Shown one piece after another: positions 36,173-47,879 of a DNA stretch of 64,000 nt. Each line of letters begins with the position of its first letter. Position 1 is the first letter of the stretch. The notes under the pieces were generated by a model, which was not told where the DNA came from, ran no database searches, and saw nothing but the letters and a program-made list of their open reading frames with translations. The position numbers were made by a program, and so were the translations under genes. This DNA is from Crocodylus rhombifer (taxonomy: Eukaryota > Chordata > Crocodylia > Crocodylidae). The stretch is taken from the NCBI GenBank assembly GCA_038503035.1, contig JAVSML010018953.1, positions 51,920 through 115,919 on the forward strand. The letters are read 5' to 3'.

Positions 36173-36330
36173 GCTGCTGCCAGCACCATGGGCTGTGCAC
36201 CACAAGAGGGTGGGGGGGGTGGCATGTAGCGATCCCCCTCAATGATCCCCCCACAAACCCCATATCCCATCCTCCACAAACCCCACACACCCCACATCCC
36301 CCCATGCGCTCTCTGCTGTAGTGCCCATGC
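36173..36330. repeat. G-rich then C-rich low-complexity patch
   Basis: A GGTGGGGGGGGTGG run is followed by CCCCACAAACCCCA-type repeats. ORFs on both strands are compositional. Confidence 0.6.
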
Positions 36331-36589
36331 CACAGCCTAGGCAGCCGTGTGGTCCCCATCCTACTCTGGCAGGCATGCAGACATGGGGCTGCAGGTCCAA
36401 GGGGATGGATGCTGTCACAAGTGACAGCAAGTCACAGCCAGACAGCAGCCCCCCACTGCCAGACTGTTTCAGTGGATAGAGGGTGGAGTGGGCTCTCTAG
36501 GTCAGGGGTGCTGAAGCAGTCCAGCTGGCAGAGGGTTCCAGTGTCCCCATATATCAACTGGCAAGGCTTCAGATGGTTCTGAGGGCAAG

Positions 36590-36850
36590 TAGCCCTGAGA
36601 TGCTTACCAGGGCAACTTTTTATACTTCTGGGGCCAGCACTTGTGCTGGCTCCCGTCTTCAGCTCCCCCTGGCTTCAGAGCCAGGAGGAGCTGGGAAGAG
36701 TCAGTTTGCCCCAAGTGGCACAATTTGCCCCATACCAAAGTGCATGTTCAGGTACGTGTGCCGAGGCACAAACCCCTGGCACAAATGTGTGCTGCTGCTA
36801 TTTGAACTGCTGCAAGTGCGTGTGCCTGCATGTTTGGACATGGTCAGTAA
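36590..36850 (-). repeat. Interspersed repeat family C, copy 2
   Basis: The reverse complement matches 9982-10190 (CATGTCCAAACATGCAGGCA, GGGGCAAATTGTGCC, CCAGCTCCTCCTGGCTC). It is diverged. Ends uncertain. Confidence 0.5.
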
Positions 36851-36857
36851 TGCTTAA

Positions 36858-37426
36858 TTTGAAACGTGTGCATTCATCTGGATGCAACCTATGTGTTTAT
36901 GCTAACACATCATTTTGCAATCACAAGTCTGTTTTTCTGCATAACTATTTGTTAGTCCATACACTAATGTGTCACAATTTTATCAATAATATGAGAGATA
37001 AACAGTTGTTAATAATCAAATAGGTTTGCAGCTAGAAGCCTTTCCAATGTCAGGAAAATACTTTGCTCCATAAATACTTCATCTGAAAGTTACATGTTCA
37101 CATTAATTTTAACTACTTTAAGTCTGTATGTATTAGTGAAGTTAAGACATCCATGAATATGAAAAGTGCATAATTTCTGTAATGTATTTTTGAAATTGGG
37201 GGAAAAAAATAGAAACATTATGGGTATTCTACAAAAACAAACAAACTTTTTCTTAAAAAAAGTCTTTTATTTAATGATTTGCATTTAATGTAGAGCTATG
37301 TAAATATATGCCCAGATTAGTTGCCTAATAAATAATATCAATTTCTCACATTCATAAAATGTTTGCAAACTAATTATGACCAGAATCTTACAGATATTTT
37401 TTAACATGGAAATAAAACATGATAGG
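36858..37426. other. Unique AT-rich stretch, no gene seen
   Basis: No recognisable feature. Confidence 0.45.
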
Positions 37427-37435
37427 ATTATTTAT

Positions 37436-37709
37436 GGGGGCAACTGTTGATCCTCTTGGATCCTGGTGTATGCACGAGGGCCACCCAGACTTCTGATGCA
37501 TATGCCTGGGCAGGAAATTTTGTTTGGAGGAATGGAGGCTGTCCAGCCCTTCCATCCTCCCTTTAGGCCACTGGGACAGAATCCAAAGCCAGACTGAGTT
37601 CAGATGTTTGATGCCCCCATGGCTGTAGTTGTCTAAGTGTCTGGGGATCAAACCCAGGTCTCCTGCATGGTAGATAAGGTTTCTATCACTGAACCACAGG
37701 GGAGTCAAA
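37436..37709 (-). mobile_element. tRNA-derived SINE (tRNA-Gly-like head)
   Basis: Read on the minus strand, the head (about 37706-37640) is CCCTGTGGTTCAGTGATAGA, then CCATGCAGGAGACCTGGG and TTTGATCCCCAG. This gives a pol III box A (TGGTTCAGTGA, 37696-37686) and box B (GGTTTGATCC, 37654-37645) at tRNA spacing. The anticodon-arm region most resembles tRNA-Gly. A roughly 200-bp unrelated body follows and ends without a poly(A) tail. Flanking 9-mers ATTATTTAT (37427-37435) and ATTGTTTAT (37710-37718) match at 8 of 9, a likely target duplication. The 106-codon ORF across it is incidental. Confidence 0.8.
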
Positions 37710-37718
37710 ATTGTTTAT

Positions 37719-39673
37719 ATTGTAATGCTAACCATTCAAAGTAATTTATATATATATTTTATTTTTTTTAATTTTAACTAGATATCAAGTAATAGCTGTT
37801 GAAAGTTGTTTTCTCTAAGTTGTATGCTACATTTTAGAATATAATTTCACTTTAAATATATTTTGAACTTTTAGTTAACATGGTTTGGAATAAGGTGTAT
37901 ATATATCTTATTAGATATACAAAAGGAACTTGTTTATATGGACATGATGCATGCCACTTACAAGCTGACACATGCATTTATAGCTGTTATTTGATATTCC
38001 ACATTTCTTAATTGCATGTATAAATAGAGAATTTAATTCAATACCATAACAATGTAAATACTAATTTGATAGAATGAGATTTTCAGGACTTGCATGAGAT
38101 GCATGAAAATTTGGGTGGGATACACCAGTGCATTATAATAGCATTATTAAGTAAAAAGCACCCGTATGGAACTGCAGTATTATAATGGGGAATCAGTTCT
38201 TCTCTTCCAAATATTATTTTCAGCACTTATTTAGCCAGGTACATGAACACACACCTAATATTAGGCAGATGTTTAATTTAATTAATTTATAGTTATAAAA
38301 TCATACAGTAGGAGGGGAACTCAAGGTTCATTTACCCCAATCCTCTGTATAGATGCAGTAATCAATGGGACTGATCGCATGCCTAAACCATGGCATATGC
38401 CTTGCCAAAAGTTACCTTCCATTTTCATCTAATTCACTATTCTGTGTTAGAATGATGGTAGTTTCATGCCTTGATTTATATTTTCTATTTAAAGAACAAG
38501 CCAATAACCTTGTAGTATTCATTTATATTTTCCAGTCATTAAACTGAAGGAAAGAGATTTGCGTTAAGTTAGGGAAATGCTCTAAAAGTTCCATAGGAAA
38601 GATTTCACTCTGATAAGCAGGATTACAATCTGCCTTTTATATTTAAATTTAAAATATTTACCTCTTTAATTTTCTACCATGAGTTCTTGGTCAAAGATTT
38701 AATAACTTTGTCAAGAAAAAATAGTTGGAGTATATGGGACCTTAAGAAGAGATGGGATCCATACTACTCTGTTCAAAATAGTCCTAACTGGAAAAAATCT
38801 GAGGAGAGAAAAAATTATTTTGGTAAAAACTAAGAGTATGTCTACTGTGTAGCCAACACTTGGGGAGAGAGGGAGCACATTTTCAGAACCCCTTGTTGGG
38901 AATTTGTTTGGAGCTTTTTTGGAGGAATAACGGGTGGCCCATCTAACCCTCTTCCGAAGACACTTTGCTAGAAGATCCCCTGGGTACTCATGTGCATGTG
39001 CAGACATATTCCAGAGTCCTTCAGCTTTCCTGTTGAGTTATTCATGGTGCCTACCAGGAGTTTTCTCCACCCAAACTCCAGATAGTGCCCTTGGGTCTTT
39101 TATTTGTATGCTATTCAGTTGCTCAAAGGGCCTTCTTCACTCTTAAGTGTGTCTTGCCCACTCTTTCCTACTGACACAAATCGAAGTAGGAAATTAGGCA
39201 AAAGCCCCACTCTGCTCATTTTGAGAACTCTGAATCTGTTTGAAAACCATGTCTAGGGAATCCCTAAAATTGTTTTATTGAATTTTGTTACTAAATAATT
39301 CTGTGTTTGAATTCTCGTTCCTATTTTGCTTATAGCATCACATTAAGCAGTAATGATAGTGACAGACCATTCAAGTGGCAAAACCTCAACTCTACACAAT
39401 AAGTATAGAAAAAAACCAAAGCCCTGGGCAAACTTCTTGTTCTTAGCCACAACACTGCAGACCCATAAGTTTACTTATCCAGCCAAACTCAGCTCAGAAT
39501 GTCCAGCTTCCAACAGGGTACCTCTTCTGCATCCTTTCACATAGTTTTGGCCATAAGGAAAAGCAATCAAAATCAGAACATAAACTCTGAATAAGTAATA
39601 TTACAAACCATATGGTATTATGGATAAGCAAAATTGTAATTTATGTAAATTAAATCTGCCAGTAAGTAGACTT
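37719..39673. other. Unique AT-rich stretch, no gene seen
   Basis: At about 38299-38355 the phrases AAATCATACAGTAGGAGGGG and CCCCAATCCTCTG look like a worn antisense CR1 3' end (low confidence). Otherwise nothing was recognised. Confidence 0.45.
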
Positions 39674-41452
39674 TTGCTTTTTAGAGCTGTGTGAAGCTCC
39701 AGACCGTGATTTGGATTTGGAAAAGATTTGGACAATTCAGAGGCCGAATCATCATGTCTGAATAGAATTGCTGGCTGTTTTAGGCTTTCCAAAACTTTTT
39801 GGAAAAGATTTGGTGATTCAGAGGGCTATTTGTATGGGGAAACAGAATCTTAGAAGAGGGAGGGGGAGCGGGGGGGGGGGGTGCTGACATGTCTAGGTGG
39901 CCGGTGAGCAAGATAACTCTGTGACTGCCTTTCCAATTAAAGTGTCTGAGTGGAGGGACATAGAAACATCATAAAAGCCTCTGTGTGCAGGTTTGCTGTG
40001 CCTTTTGTAAGCTGGTTCTCCTGAGGAACAGTATGAGAAAGGTACTGTGCACTGCCTGGCTTGCTTTATAGTCAGGAGTTGCTACTTACCTGCTCCTTTT
40101 TGTTGTTAGAAAGGATTGGGCAGGATTTAGCTTAGCTTCTCTTAATAGTACCCAATTCATTTCTTTCAAATTATTTGCTCTCTCTCTCTCTCTTTTTTTT
40201 TTGTGCAAACTCTGAAAAAAGAAACTGTGTTTTCTCTGCCAGCATGATCCATCACTGTGCAGGGAGGCACACAGATTGCACACACACAAGAAGAAAAATC
40301 AGATAAGCATAGGAGAAGAAGAGAGTCAGATTATATATAGTAGCTATTAGTTATTAATATTATTATAGTTAGTTTACATAGAGACTGAAGACAACACAGA
40401 AGTCAGATTCAGACTGAGACTAAACACAGAACTCAGGTTCTTAGAAGAAGATATATCATTTTAGGTATACATTACAACACAGAAAAAGAACAAAAAGTAC
40501 AGTAGCAGTCACACATTCACATTAATAGAACATCACAGAAGACATCATATATAGTTATTAATAATCAAAGAAGAGTCCAGTGAACACATGGAACACAGAG
40601 GGAATAACACACACAGTCACACTTCACATTCAGAATTCATAAAAAGTAAACACATCCCAGCAGAGAAGCAGACAGACAGCACACATTTTTTACATAGGTC
40701 TTCATACTTATTAGTGAATCAAACAATCAACACAGAGTCCAGTGTATATGTGCAACACTAAAGAAGAAAACGCACAACACAAAAGGAGTAACTGAACCCC
40801 CACCCCCCCGCCTTTTGCAGCACAGGAAAGGTTAAAATGAAGTGTGCTGGAAAGGCAGGCACCAGGTCTTCTGGCAGGAGAGAGAGGGGGCAGGGGGAGA
40901 GCTACACCTGCAAGTCCCCCCACCCCCACAAACAGACACATTCTCTTCCCAAGCAGCCATGACACTTCTGCTTCCTGTGGAAGCAAGGAGGTGGGAGCAG
41001 TGTCTGCACCTAATGTCCCTGCACCTGCACCACCTCCCGTAAGTCCAGAAATAAGCATCAGCAGTGGAATCGCTGTCTCCTCCACCCCAATGTCATCTCT
41101 CAGCATGAGCCTCCCACTGTCAGAGGAGGAGCAGGAGCTGGAACCAGGACACGGGCTCAAGCAATTCTGGAGACAGAGCAGGAATTAGAGTTTATGCTAC
41201 ATGCCCGTCAAAGTTACCCTAGACCCAGGTCTCCTCTGGAAAGCAGCACCTCGAAGGAAGTCAAGTGGCTCAGCTGAGGCAGCACCTCCTACTGTTGTGC
41301 CTCAGCCTGCTGAGGAGTGGGTTAAGGCAGGATCCTCACCCTCAACCCAGAAGTGGGTGAGTAGTGTAGTGTGGGAGCATTTTGATCTGGCGGATGATCC
41401 CAGGTTTGCCATTTTCAAGCACTGATGAAAGCACATCAGCCAGGGCAAGGAT

Positions 41453-44400
41453 ATTTCATAGATTTTATAGACATTAGGTCCGGAAGAGACCTCAGAAGAT
41501 CAAGTCCAACCCCCCACCCAAAGGGCAGGAAGTCAGCTGGGATCATAGGATCCCAGCAAGATAAGCATCTGATTTGCTCTTGAAGGTGTTCAATGTAGGT
41601 GCTTGAACCACAACCAATGGCAGGCTGTTCCAGACCTTGGGGGTTCGGACAGTAAAGAAATTCTTCCTTATGTCCACCCTGAAACGGTCTCGCAGCAGTT
41701 CATGACTGTTTGACTTTGTCATCCCTTTGGGTGCTCTGGTGAACAAACGTTCCCCCAGATCCTGGTGGTCACCCCGATAAACTTATAGGTGGCCAGCAGA
41801 TCACCACTGAGCCTGCGCTTTTCCAGGTGAAAGAGGCGTATGGCTGTCAGCCTGTCATCGTAAGTTCTGTTTTCCTGACCTCTGATCATGTGTGTGGCTC
41901 TTCTGTGGACCCTCTCAAGCTTCTCCACATCCTTTTTGAACTGTGGAGCCCAAAACTGGATGCAGTACTCCAGCTGCGACCTCACCAAGGCTGACTACAA
42001 AGGGAGAACGATGTCCCCTGATTTGCTTGAGAAGCATCTACAGATGCAAGCCAGCATTTTGGTCACTTTAGTAGCCGCAGCATCACATTGCAGGCTCATG
42101 TTCATCTTGTGGTCAATGATGACCCCCACGTGTCTTTCTTCTGTAGTGAGAGCCAGTGTAGCACTGCCGAGCCTATAAGGATGCTGCAAGTTTTTTTCCC
42201 AAGGTGGAGAACCTTGCATTTTTCACCATCGGGTTCTTGTCCGCATATTTACTGAGCCTGTCCAGGTCAGCCTAGATCACCCGCCTGCCTTCTGGCATGG
42301 CTGCTTTGCCCCAAAGTTTGGTGTCATTGGTGAACGTGGCCAGTCTGCTCCAGACTCCAATGTCCACATCATTAATGAAGATGTTGAACAATATGAGTCC
42401 AAGGACAGCCTTGGGGGACCCCACTAGTCACAGGGCACCATGATGAGTGACTGCCATCAATTACTACCCTCTGGATCCGACCACGGAGCCAGTTTCCCAG
42501 CCAGCATATCATGGTGCACCCAAGGCCACAATTGGCCAGTTTTGCCAAGAGGTGATCATGGGATACCAGATTGAAAGCTTTTTTGAAGTCAAGATATATG
42601 ACATCAATCTCTTCTCCTTTGTCCAGGTGATAGGTCACCTGGTCGTAGAAGGAAATGAGATTGGTCAATCAAGACCTACCCACAACAAACCCGTGCTGGC
42701 TGTCCCTTAGGATGTTGGCATCGGCCAGTCCATTAAGGATGGCCTCTTTAATAAACTTTTCTAAGATCTTCTCCCAGATAGAAGTCAGGCTGATGAGCCT
42801 ATAGTTAGCCGGATCCTCTTTCCTCCCTTTCTTGAAGATAGGCACCACATTGGCCTTCTTCCAGTCTTCGGGCACCACACCAGAGTGCCAGGAATTTTCA
42901 AAGATCCGTGCCAGGGGCTGGGCTATGATGCTCGCCAGCTCCTTGAGTACCCTGGGGTGTAGATTGTCAGGGCCGGCTGACTTGAAGGTATCCAGCTTGT
43001 CAAGATGTTCTTTCATGAGGTCAGCATTAATAGAGGGCAGGGGATCTCCCTCACCTGGACCTCCCTGTCCTGTAGCTGGCATGGGCGTCCCATGGGACTG
43101 ATGAAAGACTGATGCAAAGTACCCATTTAATAAGCTGGCTTTTTCCTGGGCGTCAGTTGCCAGTTGCCTCATCTGGTTCAGCAGGGGTCCAACATTGTCC
43201 TTGATTTCCTCTGGCTCCCCACATATCTGAAAAAGGACTTTTTGTTGTTCTTGATGCTCAAAGCTAGTTGGAGTTCAGTTGAAGCCTTGGCTTTCCTGGT
43301 TTGCTCCCTGCAGGACAGGACCAGTGTGGAATAATCCTCCTTGGAGGTGAATCCCATCCTACATCCTTTGTAGGCCTTTCTTTTTAGCCGCAGGAGGTCT
43401 GCTAGGTCCCTAGAGAGCCAGGGGGGCTGCTGTGCCCTCTTGCTGCCTTTTCTCTGAGATTGAACAGACTTAGCTTGTGCATTGAGGCTTGCTCCCTTGA
43501 GGAGCAACCACTCTTCTCGAGCTACCCTCTCCCTGGGGTCATGATCCCTTAGGGCCTGACTGACAAGTCTCCTGAGCTTGTCAAAGTTGGCTTTTCTGAA
43601 GTCAAGGACTTCCATGTTGCTGACTGACTTGCCAGCTTTAAGGCAGAAGATGAAGGTGATCAGCTCATGGTCGATGTCACCCAGCTTCCCATCGATCACT
43701 AGGTCACCAATTAGGTCATCCCCAGTAGCCAGTACCAAGTCAAGCAGCACTTTACCTCTTGTTGGCCTATAGACTCCTTGAATCAGGTAGAGGTCATCCA
43801 CGCACGAGAGGAAGCTTTGTGACTGCTCAGATTTTGCTGAATGATCCTTCCATGAGATGTTTGGGTAATTGAAGTCACCCATGACAACCACGGTCCTGGA
43901 GCATGCGGCCTCAGCCAGTTCCCAGGAAAACTCCTGGTCAAGCTCAGGACTTTGGGTGGGAGGTCTGTAGTAGACTCCTACTGTTGTGTCCCCTGTGCTG
44001 TGTTCTCCATGGATTTTAACCCAGAGGGTCTCTAGTCATCCACACTGGTCACCAATATCAGCTTGCAGGGACATGTAGCTTTCCTTAACATAGAGATCTA
44101 CACCCCCTCCCCTTTTATCTACATGATCTCTCCTGTACAGGGTATAGCCATCTGTACCCGAGGTCCAGTCATGGGTGGAGTCCCACCAGGTTTCTGTTAT
44201 CCCTATGACATCATAATTATTTGCACTGAGCAGGAGGACGAACTCCTCCTGCTTATTCCCCAAGCTCCTGGCATTTGTGTACAGGCAGGCAAGTGTCCCC
44301 TTGGGGGCTCTTGCCTTGCCCACAGATTGTACCAGGGCTGGGGCAAGGATTGGCTCCCTTAAGTGCCTTGGCCTGCTGGCTTTGCAAGGGTTACTCAGTG

Positions 44401-44623
44401 GGTCATCAGTGGTGGTAGTCCCCCCATTCCCCAATGGGTTTAGTTTAAGGCCTGGTGAAGCAGGTCAGCCAGTCTGGCTGAGAAGAGCCTCCTCCCCAGG
44501 GGAGACAGGTGGAGTCATCTCTTCCCAGCAGCTCGCTGCCTCTCTCACCAAAGAGCGGGCTGTGGTAATGGAAGCCAAAGCCTTCCTAATGACACCAGCA
44601 CCACAGTCTTTGGTTGACCAAGT
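41453..44623 (-). mobile_element. CR1 LINE, 3.2 kb, nested in the hAT transposase
   Basis: The 3' end on the left is TTTCATAGATTTTATAGACA followed by GGTCCGGAAGAGACC. The 5' end on the right is placed at 44623 because the hAT BED-finger frame resumes immediately after. GGAT occurs at both borders (41449-41452 and 44624-44627), a possible short target duplication. It carries most of ORF2. The junction cleanly rejoins the hAT frame, so this CR1 inserted into an existing transposase gene. Confidence 0.9.
41543..44470 (-). pseudogene. CR1 ORF2 (endonuclease + reverse transcriptase), broken
   Basis: The endonuclease starts in the frame 44434-44036 (CLYTNARSLGNKQEE, VIGITETWWD, GGGVDLYVK) and continues in 43891-43178 (VVMGDFNYPNISWKDHSAKS). 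RT blocks follow: RPTRGKVLLDLVLATGDD, HPRVLKELASIIAQPLARIF and GRKEDPANYRLISLTSIWEK in 43172-42669, then VIYLDFKKAFNLVSHDHLL and GVPQGCP in 42668-42372. The active site reads FTND instead of FADD (about 42335). The C-terminus is in 41988-41543. Stops and frameshifts occur at almost every join. The protein nicked target DNA and copied CR1 RNA. Confidence 0.87.
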
Positions 44624-47253
44624 GGATCCTCCATGACATGAAAAACTTTTCCACCATGGTGAGGATGCTGCATCTGAGGAAGCAGTACCCCCTTGCCCTC
44701 CTTGCTGCTCGCCCTGGCATCAGTGCAAATGTGCAAATGTGCTGAAAGGGAAGGCCCCCGCTCACTCAAAAGCCCCCTATCCCCCCAAAAGCAGAGGCAG
44801 GCCTCCCTGGACCAGTGAGGGAATGCTGCAGACTTAGTGGGGAGAGTTGCAAAGGTGAGCGAGATCACCCAGACCATTGGGGAGATGTTTGCTCTGGATA
44901 GCCAGCCCTTCTCTCTAATTGAGTAGCCAGGGTTCAGGTGGCTGATAGCACTTCTGGCCCCATGTTACAAAGTGCTTGCATGCACCACCTTTAGCAGTGG
45001 TGCCCTCCCTGTATGAGGCATGCAGAGAGTACTTGAGGGAGGAGCTGCACAAGGCAGGGTCACAGGTAGCCTTATGCTTCACCTCCAACATCTGGAGCAG
45101 CCAGGGTGGTGATCATGCCTACCTCTCCCTCACAAGGAGCTGATGCAATCAGTCAGGCCATTGGTGGGCTCTATGGGAAGTCAAAGTGCTGGATGTGTCC
45201 CACACAGCAAGGGAGAACATGGTGCAGGGGTGGCTCATTGGGCAGGCTGAGCTCACCCACGGGTTCATGGTCACCGACAATGGGGCCAATATGCTGAAGG
45301 CTGTCCATGATGCTAACTTGGTTGGCATCCACTGTGTGCATAGTGAGGGATGCCTTGGAGGAGGACAGAGCTGCCACTGATGCCACCACCACCACTACTG
45401 CTACAAGCCAAGTGATTTCAAAATGCAGGAAGGTGGTGGACTACTTCCACCACAGCATCAAGGGGGACAAGATACTGTGGGAGAAACAGGCAGAGCTGAG
45501 CATTCTGCAGCACCAAATCATGCAGGATGTGGAAACCAAGTGGAACTCCACATACCTGATGCTCAAAAGGCTGGCAGACCAATAGAAGACCATCCATGAG
45601 GTGGCCTTGCTTGGAGAGATTGGGGTCAGTGTTCCCCTGAACAGAGCTGAGTGGGGTACCATCTCCCAGATCTTGGTAGTCCTTAAGCCCTTCCTCAAGG
45701 CCACCAAGACCCTTAGCACTGGCAATGCCCTCCTTAGCCAAGTGATCCCTGTAGTGAGGGAACTTAAGAACAAAATGGAGAAGTTCCAGGGGATCAATGA
45801 TTCTGGCTGGGGCAGGCCGCTGTCAACAGACAGGCAGGCACTGGTGAGATGGCTGAAGGAGGGCATCAGGAGATGGCTGGATCCCTTGCAGTCCAGTAAG
45901 GTCCACATGATGGCAGGCATGTGCAGTCTGAGGGTGAAGGGGAGCATGTGCACTGGCTGCACCAAAACCCTCAAACACTGGAAGCAGGTGCTGGTTAAGA
46001 AAATCAGGGAGGCCAAAGTGCAGAGGCAAGGAGATGTGGAAGAGCGGGGTGCACTTTCCTATACCAGCACTCCCAGCACCAGCATCAGCACCAGCTCCAG
46101 CCAGTCTCCTCCATGCCAGCCACTGCCAATGTGGGCAATGGGCATGGCTTCAATGCTGGGGTCCAAATGCACCAGACCCCAGCCTCGGGCAGGAAGCACT
46201 GAGACTTCAATGGCTACCTGTCTTGCTGAGGATGTGGAGCCACTGGACTGCAACCCTTTGACATACTGGGCAAGCCAGATGTGGCAGGATCTGGCCACAA
46301 TTACCCAGCAACACCTGTCCTGTACATTGACAAGTGTGCTGCGTGAGAGGGTGTTTAACATTGCTGGGGAAGTTGTGACATGCCACTGTAACTGCTTGGA
46401 TCCTGCTTTGGTGGAGCAGCTGGTGTTCCTAAAGGTTTCCCCATCTCCCACTGCAGATGGACCAAGTGCCACCTTCTTCACTCAGTCTGCGCCAGTTTCC
46501 TTTTTTGACTTTTCTAAAAGCCAACTAATGCCCTGATCTCAAGTGGAGGGGGCACTAAATGCATCACTAGCCAGCAGGGGAAGAACATGTCACTACTGAG
46601 CTCATTCCCCTGCCAGGATGAACTTGGAGATATGGGATTAGGGCTATGGGGAAGGAGAAAGCCCCAGGTCCAGGGCATGACCACTAGAACTGCAACCTGG
46701 CAGGTAGGGAGGCATGGTGGGACTGCTGGTGGTGCAGCAGCCCCATAAATGCCAGGACCAATGAACCCCTGGTGAAAGGCAGGTAGGAGGAACCATAACC
46801 TCCAGCTAATGCATGTACACACACAGTCTTGGCTAGGGAATGCCCAGAACTGTCACATCTTTGACAGGCCTGATGCTTTCTGGTTGCAGTGCAGTCATGA
46901 GGCCCCCAATGAGCTCAGCTTAGCTGCCCAGGATGCCAGCTTTTGCATTGAAAAACCCTTTGTCAGGCTGAGGAAGTACCTGCAGTTGGTCCTGCATGGA
47001 AGGAATAGTAAAGAAGCCAAAGGCTGGCCTGGCATGCAATGCAGGCAAGAAAGCCAGTCAGTAAAAATAGAAATGGAGGCATCAGGGGGTGAGGTACAGG
47101 CTGGGGTGAGGGGTAGGGGAGAAGGGGGATGTAGCAGCACAGGTAAAAGTGCAGAGGTGCCTGGGGAGTCAAATGTCTGGCAGGTTGCAGTGTGTCAGAA
47201 TTCCACTGTCTAATCTATATTGAGACCATGAGTTTCTGTACCTAGGAGGCTGA

Positions 47254-47550
47254 TGAAGTGCAGTTCATAGGCCCGGCTGTGAAAAGTGGTTTGCATTGTA
47301 ATTTGTTCCCTCTCAGGATCAGGCCTGAGAGACAGGAGGCAGAATGTTCTTTTGGTGAGGAATGTGCCCCCACAAATAGTTGGGTTTTGTTGTCTTTGAT
47401 AGATTCTGGTGTGCCGTTTGTGGGGGTACTGGAGATAGTTAGCCGGTTTCCCGTTTTGAGCTGTAGGAAGTTGGCTTCAGTTTTGGTGATGAGATTAGGT
47501 GCTTGTTTGAATGTGCAAACCACTTTTCAGGGCTGGGCCTATGAACTTCA
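47254..47550. mobile_element. Inverted-repeat element (family D) inside the hAT 3' region
   Basis: The left end GAAGTGCAGTTCATAGGCCC, continuing through GAAAAGTGGTTTGCA, is mirrored by the right end, which reads in reverse GAAGTGAAGTTCATAGGCCC then TGAAAAGTGGTTTGCA. That is roughly 35-40 bp of imperfect terminal inverted repeat around about 220 bp. It is non-coding. It interrupts or borders the 3' untranslated part of the hAT. No target duplication was settled. Confidence 0.65.
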
Positions 47551-47879
47551 CTTCTTTGACTGCTTTGCTGTCAGTAGCTTGAGGTGCAGTTTCCCCAAAA
47601 CCCCTTCACCTATCACCTTGAAACTTGGCAGGCTTCTTGCACTCAGCAGAGGCTACCACCTCTGCAAGTTGCATCTGAATCAGACAAAAAACCAAAAAAG
47701 TTATAGATATTTCATTGATTACCCATTATACCCTATGGCCGAGTCTCCAAATCGGCTCCAAAGCTTTGGAGCCGATTCAGCTGAATTGAAGCAGAAAACC
47801 AATTTGGAGCTCTAAATCAAATCTCTGGCATCCAAACACAAATTGAATAGTTCCCTACTTGCACAGGCTTATTGCTTTT

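Larger units (their letters stand above)
40844..46536 (+). pseudogene. hAT transposase, frameshifted and split by CR1
   Basis: The N-terminal frames (40844-41188, then 41201-41425) are proline/serine-rich and reach a BED zinc-finger start (SSVVWEHFDLADDPRFAIFK). The finger continues as KHISQGKD up to 41452, where CR1 interrupts, and resumes at about 44640 with FSTMVRMLHLRKQYP. After several frameshifts come EMFALDSQPFSLIE (about 44880), LTHGFMVTDNGANMLKAV (about 45255, the region of a catalytic Asp) and VETKWNSTYLMLKRL (about 45530). The 311-codon frame 45601-46536 ends with the hATC dimerisation motif RERVFNIAGEVVT and PALVEQLVFLK. Its role was cut-and-paste transposition. Multiple frameshifts make it inactive. 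Confidence 0.87.
39682..47871 (+). mobile_element. hAT (Ac/ZBED-like) DNA transposon, complete ends, inactive
   Basis: The left terminus is TAGAGCTGTGTGAAGCTCC. The right terminus read in reverse is TAAGCCTGTGCAAGTAGGG. It is flanked by an exact 8-bp target duplication TTGCTTTT (39674-39681 and 47872-47879). The 8.19-kb span holds a plus-strand BED-finger/hAT transposase relic, a nested 3.2-kb CR1 (41453-44623) and a small inverted-repeat element (47254-47550). Without these it would be about 4.7 kb, normal for an autonomous hAT. The 23791-24641 element is a deletion derivative of the same family, and 10430-10772 shares its 3' module. Confidence 0.9.

Noticed and set aside
37639..37706. Functional tRNA-Gly gene
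   Set aside because: The acceptor stem does not close, the anticodon arm is disrupted and the sequence continues into a SINE body, so it is a SINE head and not a working tRNA.
37388..37708. 106-codon minus-strand ORF
   Set aside because: It is an accidental reading through the tRNA-derived SINE.
46809..47213. 134-codon ORF downstream of the hAT transposase
   Set aside because: It lies after the hATC domain in the element's 3' region and overlaps minus-strand ORFs. No domain recognised.
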